A DNA stretch of 64,000 nucleotides from Planctomycetaceae bacterium (GTDB taxonomy: Bacteria; Planctomycetota; Planctomycetia; Planctomycetales; Planctomycetaceae), in assembly GCA_024742875.1 (NCBI GenBank), contig JANSXP010000009.1:1-64000 (forward strand), in the 5' to 3' direction. Below, piece by piece: positions 9,804 through 17,621 of this stretch. The first letter of the stretch is position 1, and each line of letters starts with the position of its first letter. The translations under genes and the position numbers were made by a program. The notes under the pieces were generated by a model. That model had not been told where the DNA came from, ran no database searches, and worked only from the letters and a program-made list of their open reading frames with translations.

Positions 9804-11255
9804 ATGACCGCACTGAGACTGTTTCCCGTTCTGCTGCTCCACATTTGCTTCCTGCCGTGGAGCGAGGCCGGCGAACGGACCCGCCAAAAGCCAAATGTCC
9901 TGATCCTGATGACGGACGACATGAGCCGTCACTGTGTCACGGCCACCGGCGGCCGGCAATCGCTGACCCCGCACATTGATGCCATTGCGGCGCGCGGAAC
10001 GGTCATGGAAAACGTGGTCCATCAGGGTGGGTTCAGCGGGGCCATCTGCACGTGCAGCCGCGCGATGATTCTCACCGGGCGACCGCTCTGGTCGGTCACG
10101 CCGGACAACCTCACGTATGCAGGCCCGGCTCAGTTGAACACGGACGATGAGCTGTTTCCCGAGTTATTTCGCCGCAGCGGCTGGCAGACATTCGCCACCG
10201 GCAAATGGCACAACGGAAACGCGGCTCTGCTGAAATCGTTTGATCATGCCGAAGCCATCACGGGCGGGATGCTGCCGTTCAACAGCCGGGATCGCGGCGG
10301 AGCGCGCGACAATGCGATCGAGATTGGCATGCGGAATCCCGACTGCATCCGCATCACGGCCGATCGCAAAACGGAGAAACACAGCACCCAGGGGTGGAGC
10401 ACTGACGTTTTTTATGACGCAGCGGAATCGTTTCTGGACAGCAGCTGGGATCGCGACAGGCCGTTTCTGATGTATGTGTCCACCAACGCCCCGCATGATC
10501 CGCGCCATGTTCCGGATGACATCCTGCAGCGGTTCTCGAACGTCCACGAACCTCCCAGTTTTCTGCCCCGGCACCCGTTCGACAATGGTGATATGAAAGT
10601 CCGTGACGAAATGGTCTACAAGCCTCCGCATACGCCGGAAGTTGTGCGGCGCGAGCGAGCCATCTATCTGGCCATGTGCGCCCAGATTGATGACCGTGTT
10701 GGACGCCTGACGGCCAAACTGCACCAGATGGGGGAACTCGACAACACCATCGTCGTGTTCACTTCGGACCATGGACTGGCGGCCGGGGAACACGGACTGT
10801 TAGGCAAACAGAATCTCTACGACGGTTCATGGCGAGTCCCCATGATCTTCGCCGGCCCTGGAATTCCAGTCGGACAGCGACGAACGGGCCTGGCCTATCT
10901 GCACGGTGTGCTGACCACACTGACGCACTTCGCCGGGCTTGAAGCACCGGACTACAGTCAGCCGTTTGATTTCTCCGGCACCATCCTCGGCCAGGACGAA
11001 GGGCAGGGAACGGTTTTCGGAGCCTACATGCCCAATGTCAAAGTCCCCAAAGGCGTGCGTGCCGTTCGCCGAGACAACATGAAGCTGTTGATGTATACCC
11101 ACAGCGGTCGGCGACAGTTGTTTGATGTTGCGGCGGATCCCTGGGAAACCAACGACCTGATAGGGGACCCCGCGTTTGCAGAAGCAGCCAGTGAATTGTC
11201 CGACAGTCTGGCGGAGTGGATGTCGACAGCAGGAGATCCGCTGGCAAAGAATTAG
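9804..11255 (+). CDS. Sulfatase, with atypical CxCxR active-site motif
   Basis: An exported arylsulfatase-superfamily enzyme, expected to hydrolyse sulfate esters, probably on polysaccharides. The start was moved to ATG 9804 so that the signal peptide (MTALRLFPVLLLHICFLPWS) begins the protein; 483 residues result. The metal-binding start PNVLILMTDDMSRH, the GKWHNG region and TSDHGLAAGEHGL are present. The position normally reading CxPSR or CxASR is CTCSRAMILTGR here, so the residue two after the formylglycine cysteine is cysteine instead of proline or alanine. Whether this site is matured is uncertain. It lies 48 bp after the DUF1552 gene and closes the first trio. The superfamily call is firm; the substrate is unknown. 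Confidence 0.9.
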   Translation: MTALRLFPVLLLHICFLPWSEAGERTRQKPNVLILMTDDMSRHCVTATGGRQSLTPHIDAIAARGTVMENVVHQGGFSGAICTCSRAMILTGRPLWSVTPDNLTYAGPAQLNTDDELFPELFRRSGWQTFATGKWHNGNAALLKSFDHAEAITGGMLPFNSRDRGGARDNAIEIGMRNPDCIRITADRKTEKHSTQGWSTDVFYDAAESFLDSSWDRDRPFLMYVSTNAPHDPRHVPDDILQRFSNVHEPPSFLPRHPFDNGDMKVRDEMVYKPPHTPEVVRRERAIYLAMCAQIDDRVGRLTAKLHQMGELDNTIVVFTSDHGLAAGEHGLLGKQNLYDGSWRVPMIFAGPGIPVGQRRTGLAYLHGVLTTLTHFAGLEAPDYSQPFDFSGTILGQDEGQGTVFGAYMPNVKVPKGVRAVRRDNMKLLMYTHSGRRQLFDVAADPWETNDLIGDPAFAEAASELSDSLAEWMSTAGDPLAKN

Positions 11256-11402
11256 CCGTTGAGACGCAACACAACGGTTGAACACTAGGGAATTCCCGAG
11301 GTGTGACATTCGCCCCTTTTGCAAATAACTAAGTATGTTCAGGTACCAACGCACGTGTCTCCCGGTACAAACCGTGATCGCCGATCGCCGCGGGAGGACA
11401 GC

Positions 11403-11762
11403 ATGCCGACACTCACTGACCAGCGCCTGGCCATCATTGCTCCGTTGTTGAACAGGCTGATCGACCGTCTGCGAATCGGACGATCGCCCGCTGTCCGTGC
11501 GGACATTCAAATCCGCGCCGTGACCGCACTTTCTCACTCAGCGATCCTCAGGTTAATGCTTGAGCTGCTGGAGGACGAACGCTTCGCACCGGTGGCCGCC
11601 TATGTGCTGGAGTGCGATGGGACACACGGCCGGGCCCGCAGCAGGTTCCTGCCGTCGCTGGCTGCTGTTTACAATGTGCCACACATCGATTCCTACGACG
11701 AATCGCGGGCAAAATGGTTTCTGCAGTACGGGATCAACTTCGACGAGCTCGTTTTGACGTGA
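11403..11762 (+). CDS. Hypothetical protein, 119 aa
   Basis: I do not recognise this protein. ATG 11403 is chosen because CGGGAGGAC stands at a good Shine-Dalgarno distance; the 28 extra residues in the ORF track read like untranslated leader. It has no signal peptide or membrane segment. It looks helical in its first two thirds (LLNRLIDRLRIG, ILRLMLELLEDERFAPVAAYVLE) and ends in an aromatic/acidic tail (WFLQYGINFDELVLT). It stands alone, 147 bp after the sulfatase, with about 180 bp of comparatively AT-rich DNA behind it. Confidence 0.6.
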   Translation: MPTLTDQRLAIIAPLLNRLIDRLRIGRSPAVRADIQIRAVTALSHSAILRLMLELLEDERFAPVAAYVLECDGTHGRARSRFLPSLAAVYNVPHIDSYDESRAKWFLQYGINFDELVLT

Positions 11763-11940
11763 TACGTTCCCCTCAGGGGCTACACACACGCCAGTCAGCC
11801 GTCCACGGCGGCGTCCATTTTGCGGCAATTTACGGTTTTTCAAATTTCTCGCGGAATTCGGCGATGTGTGTGTCCCGCCCTATGTTGAGCCCACCGGAGA
11901 GTGTGCGCACCTGGTCGAATGAATTGACACGAATTTCCCT

Positions 11941-13323
11941 ATGCTGCGGCGATTGATCCACTGGCACAAAACCTCAAAGCGGCGATCGCAGTCTCTTCGC
12001 CCGGCTGAGGTCGCCCAGTTGGAAGCCGGCGTCCAGGGGCAACTGGAATCTCGGGTGCTGCTGGCAGCCGGCGGACTGCTGCCGCCAATTGTTGACACGG
12101 ATTCGGCGGCGAGTGCGGCAGCGAACAACGGTCTGGAGGCAGGCGACGATGCCTCTGTCGACGCACCGACAGCGGCAACCATCGACGACACGACCGCAGC
12201 CCCTTTTGCGCCGAATGTGGCCCCTGCGACCATTGACACATTCGATGCCACTGGATTTGTGGCAGGTGCTGCCGGCAGCCACGACGGCGTGACAGTTGCA
12301 TCCACCTCGCAGAGTTTCCCGAACGAATCTCGCCGGGACAAACCTCACGTCCTTCCGCCGACTGCCGTCATGGAGGATGACTCAGGCACCGCGTCGGATG
12401 ATCAGTCAGATCATGCATTATTCTGGGCAGCCCCTCTGCAGGTAGATCTGCTGCTCAACGACCAAACCAAATCGCCGGTCTCTGTCCGTACGACGACGGC
12501 ACCACGGGAGTCATCACGTCCGCCCGCTCGGGACGCAGCCGACCCCGCGTCACCACAACCGCCAGCGGATCGCCAGCACGTCAGTGCGGCGCCTACGCAC
12601 GTCGCACCCTCCGAGCGGCCGGTCCGCGCCCTGGGGAACAGCATTGCCGATTCCCGCGGGCGCAGCTTCGAACACAGCGCGTCGCGCCGACTGCTGCTGC
12701 CGTCCATCAGTTCTGCGCACTGGCGGCCCCTGTTGTCGATGCTGCATGACGCAGGGCTGCCCATTCTGCAGGCAGACACCGATGCCCCACCGATCGCGGC
12801 GGCCGTCTCTGAAATCTTGCCGGATCCCCAGGCGTCTCGGATGCCGCACCGTTCCACGCACCCGGAAGGAGTGCTCGGCTGGTTATCTGCCACAGTGCCG
12901 CAGGCGTGGTCATCTCCGCATATTCACTTCACCGACGAAGATTCTGACGAACAGGCGAACGCCCACGACTGGGCGGAAAGTCGGCGATCCAGCCAGCGTG
13001 ACGATTCGACGCCGCAGCGAAGACATCTGTGGGCGGGAAGGGAATCGCATCTGACGCAGTCCCGTGAACAGCGGCTGCCATCAGACAGTCCGCCGGAACC
13101 GCCGGAGACAGACAGTGCAATTCACTGGTTTCAGGTGCTGTGTCACCCGCGAGGCCCGCCTGACAGTGAATCACACTCGAGCACAAATCAAAGTCTGTGT
13201 GGACGCTCGTCTGTGCTGCAGCGGCTCAGACATCGCATCGCTCCACGAGGACCATCGCTGGCACGCCTCACGTACTGTGACCGTGCCATTCAGATTCCTC
13301 ATGAAGCCGAGTGTTCCCGCTGA
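11941..13323 (+). CDS. Low-complexity protein with N-terminal LExRxLLxA motif
   Basis: An unrecognised 460-residue protein. The N-terminus has a basic stretch (WHKTSKRRSQS) followed by QLESRVLLAAGG. This LExRxLLxA-type motif opens many large extracytoplasmic proteins in planctomycetes; its exact role is not known to me. After it comes Ala/Thr/Asp-rich and then Ser/Pro/Arg-rich sequence without domains. A gene encoding an ECF-type sigma factor starts 63 bp downstream, so the protein could be its target or partner. Several antisense ORFs overlap it, and the low complexity makes coding status harder to judge. The N-terminal motif is the main support. Confidence 0.55.
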   Translation: MLRRLIHWHKTSKRRSQSLRPAEVAQLEAGVQGQLESRVLLAAGGLLPPIVDTDSAASAAANNGLEAGDDASVDAPTAATIDDTTAAPFAPNVAPATIDTFDATGFVAGAAGSHDGVTVASTSQSFPNESRRDKPHVLPPTAVMEDDSGTASDDQSDHALFWAAPLQVDLLLNDQTKSPVSVRTTTAPRESSRPPARDAADPASPQPPADRQHVSAAPTHVAPSERPVRALGNSIADSRGRSFEHSASRRLLLPSISSAHWRPLLSMLHDAGLPILQADTDAPPIAAAVSEILPDPQASRMPHRSTHPEGVLGWLSATVPQAWSSPHIHFTDEDSDEQANAHDWAESRRSSQRDDSTPQRRHLWAGRESHLTQSREQRLPSDSPPEPPETDSAIHWFQVLCHPRGPPDSESHSSTNQSLCGRSSVLQRLRHRIAPRGPSLARLTYCDRAIQIPHEAECSR

Positions 13324-13386
13324 ACCTGATCCGTCACCAAACCGGGTGACATGTTCCGCTCGGCTTCACCCTCACTGGAGCCGACC

Positions 13387-13872
13387 ATGATGACTTTGAA
13401 CTCTGATGATTCCGTCATGCGGAATCTCGCTCGATACCACTATTTTCGTCATCGGCATCTCTCGCCTGCGCAGGATGCGGATGATCTGTATCAGGACGCC
13501 TGGCTGGCGCTGCACCATGACAGCGGTGTGGCGGACAACGGAACACCCGTTAGTCATGCTGTCCGTCTGAGAAAAGCCGTTCGCCGAGCCACAGACCGTG
13601 CCTTCGGCCGGCTGCGAAAACGGAATCTTCGAGGCGGTCCCTCGGAGACAACAATGGAATTCGATCCGGCCGAACGTGCGCCGGATCCCGATCTCGTCAT
13701 TGACCTGAAACAACAAATCGAAAGCCTGCCGCTCGATGAGCGACTGGTGATCGAATTGCTGCGACGGGGCTACGAGGGGATCGAGATTGCCGGACTTCTG
13801 GAACTGTCGCCGCAGGCGGTGACGCGTCGGAAGCAAAAGGCGATCGAAAAACTGCGACAGAAAATGGGCTGA
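13387..13872 (+). CDS. ECF-like RNA polymerase sigma factor
   Basis: A small sigma-70-family factor of 161 residues. Region 2 is visible as DADDLYQDAWLALHH, and region 4 as LPLDERLVIELLRRGYEGIEIAGLLELSPQAVTRRKQKAIEKLRQ, a clear helix-turn-helix. GGAG sits six bases upstream of ATG 13387, so the extra 12 residues of the track ORF are dropped. The next gene starts 4 bp after its stop and encodes a putative zinc-type anti-sigma protein, so the pair is very likely an operon. The signal and regulon are unknown. Confidence 0.85.
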   Translation: MMTLNSDDSVMRNLARYHYFRHRHLSPAQDADDLYQDAWLALHHDSGVADNGTPVSHAVRLRKAVRRATDRAFGRLRKRNLRGGPSETTMEFDPAERAPDPDLVIDLKQQIESLPLDERLVIELLRRGYEGIEIAGLLELSPQAVTRRKQKAIEKLRQKMG

Positions 13873-13875
13873 TTC

Positions 13876-14121
13876 ATGACACCGTCCCGACACACCGACA
13901 GCCACATCACCGATGCGGCAAAGTCGTTCGCGTCAGTTCCCGAATCGGAACTGACCTGTGCCAGTGTACGGCCATGGTTGCCCGTTTTCGCGATGGAAGA
14001 AAACACAGACGACGCGACGCCGTCTGCCGTGCTTACCCATCTGAGCCAGTGCCGCCCGTGCCTGAAGGTGTTGATCGCACTTCAGGCCGCGGCGGACATG
14101 GCATCTCCGCTGCCGGGCTAA
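13876..14121 (+). CDS. Small putative zinc-type (ZAS-like) anti-sigma factor
   Basis: An 81-residue protein immediately downstream of the sigma factor gene. It contains LTHLSQCRPCLKVL, which fits the Hx3Cx2C core of the ZAS anti-sigma fold, with another cysteine about 32 residues before the histidine (ELTCASVRPWLP), the spacing usual for the first part of that fold. There is no transmembrane segment and hardly anything beyond the ZAS core. If it is an anti-sigma factor it is soluble, and release of the sigma factor would have to come from a cytoplasmic cue such as redox or zinc. Function is inferred from the motif and the gene position. Confidence 0.6.
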   Translation: MTPSRHTDSHITDAAKSFASVPESELTCASVRPWLPVFAMEENTDDATPSAVLTHLSQCRPCLKVLIALQAAADMASPLPG

Positions 14122-14143
14122 CCGAAAGTCTGTTCTGCGCGAA

Positions 14144-15901
14144 TTACCTGCGCGTAAGAATCACCTGATGCGGCCCCTGAATGTCTCCATCGAAATCGAC
14201 ATCCACCGACAGCTTCTGATTGCCTTCGGGGATGGTAATGGTCGTGCGAGTGCCCCGAACTGCGCCGGCTGGGATCGGCACTTCTTTTTGGGTGCCGCCA
14301 ATTGAGACAACGGCCGTGCCGGCAGGATGCCCCTGCTTGAAAATCAGCTCCACATCAAACGAAGTCGCGGCCCGTGCGTTCAGCAGCCAGAACCCATTGG
14401 AGTTGCCGGCCCACGGACCTCCCTTTTTGTGACGCCAGTCCTGCCGTGTCAGCACGGTTTCCGGTTCGTGGTCAGTGCCAACCACGATCCGTGGTGGCGC
14501 ATAGTTGCTGGCGCGTGTTGTGCTCACGTCCTCAAACCATCGTTGATAGCTGTCCTTCAGGCGAGAGGCGATTTCCGGACGCTCGGCCGAGAGTTCGTTT
14601 TGCTGCCGGGGATCGTCCTGCAGGTTATACAGTTCCAGCTTCGCCGGCCCGCTCATGCGTTCACGACCAAATCCACTGGGATGCACGAGTTTCCACGGAT
14701 GCTCATGCAGTGCAAAGTGATGAAACGCCTGAGGCTCATCGCCTCGATGAGACTGAAACACAAACTGTCGCACGGGCGCTTCGGTTGCCTTTCCGGTGAG
14801 CAGCGGCAGCAGGCTCTGCCCGTCAATTTTCCGATCCGTGGGCAGGGCCACGTCGCACGCATCCAGCAGTGTGGGCATCACGTCAATATGCGCGCACATC
14901 ACGTCCGAAGCCATGCCCGCTTTGACGGCAGCCGGCCAGTGCACAATCAGCGGGGAGCGAATGCCGCCATCGTCGACATGCGTCTTCATGCCTCGCATGT
15001 TGCCGACGTACCGCATCGTGTTGGGGCCGTTATCATTCATGTAGACCACGATCGTATTTTCCGCGACACCCAGGCGGTCCAGCCGATCGAACAGTCGTCC
15101 CACGTTGTCATCGATGTTGGTAATCATGGCTGCGATTCGGGCCAGCTTGTCGTTTTCTGACTTACGGCGTTTGTCGTTGAGCTTGCCGACCATGATGGGA
15201 GAGAAATCGACTTTGCTGTATTGCTCGTACAGTTCGGGCGGTACGTCATGAAACGGACCGTGTGGCGCATTGGTGGCGACGTAGGTAAAAAAGCTTTGAT
15301 CAGCCTTCACGCTGGCGTCAATAAATTCCATGGCCGCATCAAAATAAATGTCCGTGCAGTACCCCTGCATGGCCGTCTCTTTGCCGTTTCTGATCAGCAC
15401 AGGATTCGTGTATTTGCCTTCGGCCCCGACGGGGTCTGAGGGCTGGCCGATACCACCGCCGCGGTGCACCAGACTGTCTTCAAACCCCTGATCCATGGCC
15501 CGCAGGGGATAGTTGTCGCCCAGGTGCCACTTGCCGTAAATCCCCGTCCGATATCCGGCATCGCGCAAACACTCAGCGATGGTGACTTCCTGCGAGTCCA
15601 TCATGGCGCGACCGATGTAGGTGTCGATGCAGCGGGTCCGATAGTTGTATCGCCCCGTCATCAGGCTCGCGCGGGTGGGGGCACAAACCGGACTGACATA
15701 AAACCGGGTCATCAGGCCGCCACGACTGCGCATCGCGTCCAGGTGAGGTGTGCGAATCAGGTCATTTCCACAGAAGCCGTAGTCCGCGCCTCCCTGATCA
15801 TCACTCATGATGAGGACGACGTTCGGTCGGTCGGCAGCAGGCACAGTCGGAAGTAAAGCGAGCAGTAAACACCAGCGAAGGCTGGCAGCGGAACAGGTCA
15901 C
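14144..15901 (-). CDS. Sulfatase with C-terminal beta domain
   Basis: An exported arylsulfatase-like enzyme. The GTG at 15901 is chosen because GGAG lies six bases upstream and it starts directly with a signal peptide (TCSAASLRWCLLLALLPTVPA); 585 residues result. The metal site RPNVVLIMSDDQGG, the formylglycine motif SPVCAPTRASLMTGRYNYRT (canonical CxPxR) and GIYGKWHLGDNYP are present. A roughly 100-residue C-terminal extension with beta-strand character (VELIFKQGHPAGTAVVSIGG) follows the catalytic domain. It is divergent from the second DUF1552 gene, and the 290 bp between them should hold both promoters. The substrate is unknown. Confidence 0.93.
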   Translation of the reverse strand: MTCSAASLRWCLLLALLPTVPAADRPNVVLIMSDDQGGADYGFCGNDLIRTPHLDAMRSRGGLMTRFYVSPVCAPTRASLMTGRYNYRTRCIDTYIGRAMMDSQEVTIAECLRDAGYRTGIYGKWHLGDNYPLRAMDQGFEDSLVHRGGGIGQPSDPVGAEGKYTNPVLIRNGKETAMQGYCTDIYFDAAMEFIDASVKADQSFFTYVATNAPHGPFHDVPPELYEQYSKVDFSPIMVGKLNDKRRKSENDKLARIAAMITNIDDNVGRLFDRLDRLGVAENTIVVYMNDNGPNTMRYVGNMRGMKTHVDDGGIRSPLIVHWPAAVKAGMASDVMCAHIDVMPTLLDACDVALPTDRKIDGQSLLPLLTGKATEAPVRQFVFQSHRGDEPQAFHHFALHEHPWKLVHPSGFGRERMSGPAKLELYNLQDDPRQQNELSAERPEIASRLKDSYQRWFEDVSTTRASNYAPPRIVVGTDHEPETVLTRQDWRHKKGGPWAGNSNGFWLLNARAATSFDVELIFKQGHPAGTAVVSIGGTQKEVPIPAGAVRGTRTTITIPEGNQKLSVDVDFDGDIQGPHQVILTRR

Positions 15902-16191
15902 AGTAATCTCCGGGCAGGTGAATTCTTGGAGGCAGGCCGCACGCCTGGTGGAGGGACAATGCCGCTCTACCATAGCGCCTCAGCTGGGGGAAAACGATTC
16001 CACGAGCCCTCTAAGGCTGCATTTTTCGCGACGCAACCTCATGATTCATATCAAGTTACGGTAATTCACAGACCAGTTGAAATAGATTCACGGTGGCAAA
16101 CGTCGCCTTAGCGGTCACACTACGTAAGTCTTTCCCCACACCACCGCATTTGGGCTGCCTCCCCACTCAGCCACCCGCCTGAAAGATTGCT

Positions 16192-17517
16192 ATGCTGAAT
16201 CGTCGAAATCTGCTCCGAGGACTGGCCACCGGCATGGGAGCAACCAGCATTCTTGGTGCTCCGCACGCATTCGCCAGCCGGCCCAACTTCAGCATCAAGA
16301 CCGGCGGCGCCAAACGCGTCATCTTCTTCCTTCAGAATCAGGGGTTCGCTCCAGAAACCTGCATTCCCGAAGGAATGACTGAGAGTGGTTCGCTGGATGG
16401 GGTCACCCTGCCAGAGCCCATCCAGGCGCTCGATCCGTACAAAGATCGCATGCATATCATCACCGGTTTGCATGGGCGTCACACCAGTCCGTCACACAGC
16501 GCTTACTTTGGTGCGCTCGGCGGATACCGCGGTGGCATCGGTGTTGCTCCTGGCGGTGCCACCATTGACCACGTCATCAGTGGCCTGCTTCCGGAAACCA
16601 TCATGCCGCACCTGCGTCTGGGAATGGACGCTTTGGAAAACATGATTTCCCGCCCCACTCTTGCCACACTGTCGGCATCAGACGCAGGCAAGCCGCTGTA
16701 CATGCACTCCAACCCCGTCAATCTGTACCGCCTGCTGTTTGGTGGCATCGCCACCGGAGATGTCAAACGACGCTACGAAGCACGATCGCGTGTTTTTGAC
16801 AGTATCGAATCACTGGCCGGGCAGGGAGTCGATCGACTGCCGGCCGGCGAACGCGAACGTTACAGCAGCTACGTCAATGGGTTTCGTGACATCAATGGTC
16901 TGCGGGAACGTCTGCACGATGTCTCAGATCATCTGACGAACTTCGCTCCGGAGTACGACGAAAGATTCACACAGCCCGAATTCGAAACCGACTGGCATGA
17001 CGCGCTGCTGGACATTGGGATCGCATCCCTGAAGGCCGGCCTGACCAGCGTACTGACGATCGGTTCCGGACGTGGTGAGATCTTTGGCTCGTGGAAGGGG
17101 CTGGGCATCACAGAGCAGGGGCACAACCTGGGCCACATGAAACAGCCCGACAACCCCATCTGGGTGAAGATTCGCCAGTACAACTGCGACATGCTCGTTC
17201 GTCTGATGCAGGCCCTGGAAAGCATGCCCGAAGGCGACGGCACCATGATGGACAACACACTGATTGTTTACACCAGCAACAATGCAGACAAGCAGCACAC
17301 GAACGGAGCCAACTGGCCGTTCATTCTGCTGGGCAACTGCAGCGGTGCATTCCGCACGGGGCAGTACACGCGACTCACCTCCAGCCGCCCGCTGAACGAC
17401 CTGTACGCCACTATGCTGCACGCCATCGGTGCTCCGCACGACCACTTCAACGTGTCCCGGGCGCAGGCCAGCCAGTACAGATCTGTGGCCGGCCCCATCG
17501 AAGAACTGCTGGCCTAA
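16192..17517 (+). CDS. DUF1552 family protein, Tat-type signal (second copy)
   Basis: A 441-residue second DUF1552 member. The N-terminus [20 protein letters not shown] is a twin-arginine export signal followed by a cleavage-like APHAFAS. It shares the pattern [17 protein letters not shown] near the N-terminus and [20 protein letters not shown] with the family. The equivalent of the late histidine motif reads [14 protein letters not shown], looser than in the copy at 8412, so the two are diverged paralogues rather than a recent duplication. The PSD cytochrome gene follows after about 100 bp on the same strand. Confidence 0.88.
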   Translation: MLNRRNLLRGLATGMGATSILGAPHAFASRPNFSIKTGGAKRVIFFLQNQGFAPETCIPEGMTESGSLDGVTLPEPIQALDPYKDRMHIITGLHGRHTSPSHSAYFGALGGYRGGIGVAPGGATIDHVISGLLPETIMPHLRLGMDALENMISRPTLATLSASDAGKPLYMHSNPVNLYRLLFGGIATGDVKRRYEARSRVFDSIESLAGQGVDRLPAGERERYSSYVNGFRDINGLRERLHDVSDHLTNFAPEYDERFTQPEFETDWHDALLDIGIASLKAGLTSVLTIGSGRGEIFGSWKGLGITEQGHNLGHMKQPDNPIWVKIRQYNCDMLVRLMQALESMPEGDGTMMDNTLIVYTSNNADKQHTNGANWPFILLGNCSGAFRTGQYTRLTSSRPLNDLYATMLHAIGAPHDHFNVSRAQASQYRSVAGPIEELLA

Positions 17518-17621
17518 CCGTGCCACCGCGACAACCAGCGTCCTGAATCCGGGCTGTCCCCTGCGCGATGAGTTGTCCGTCGAAACCGTTCATTCGTCAT
17601 TGTGAATCTGGAATTCCTGCC

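Noticed and set aside
16533-16548. TGGCAT-N5-TTGCT, a near match to a sigma-54 promoter
   Set aside because: It lies inside the coding sequence of the DUF1552 gene with no start codon suitably placed behind it; one mismatch and no regulatory context.
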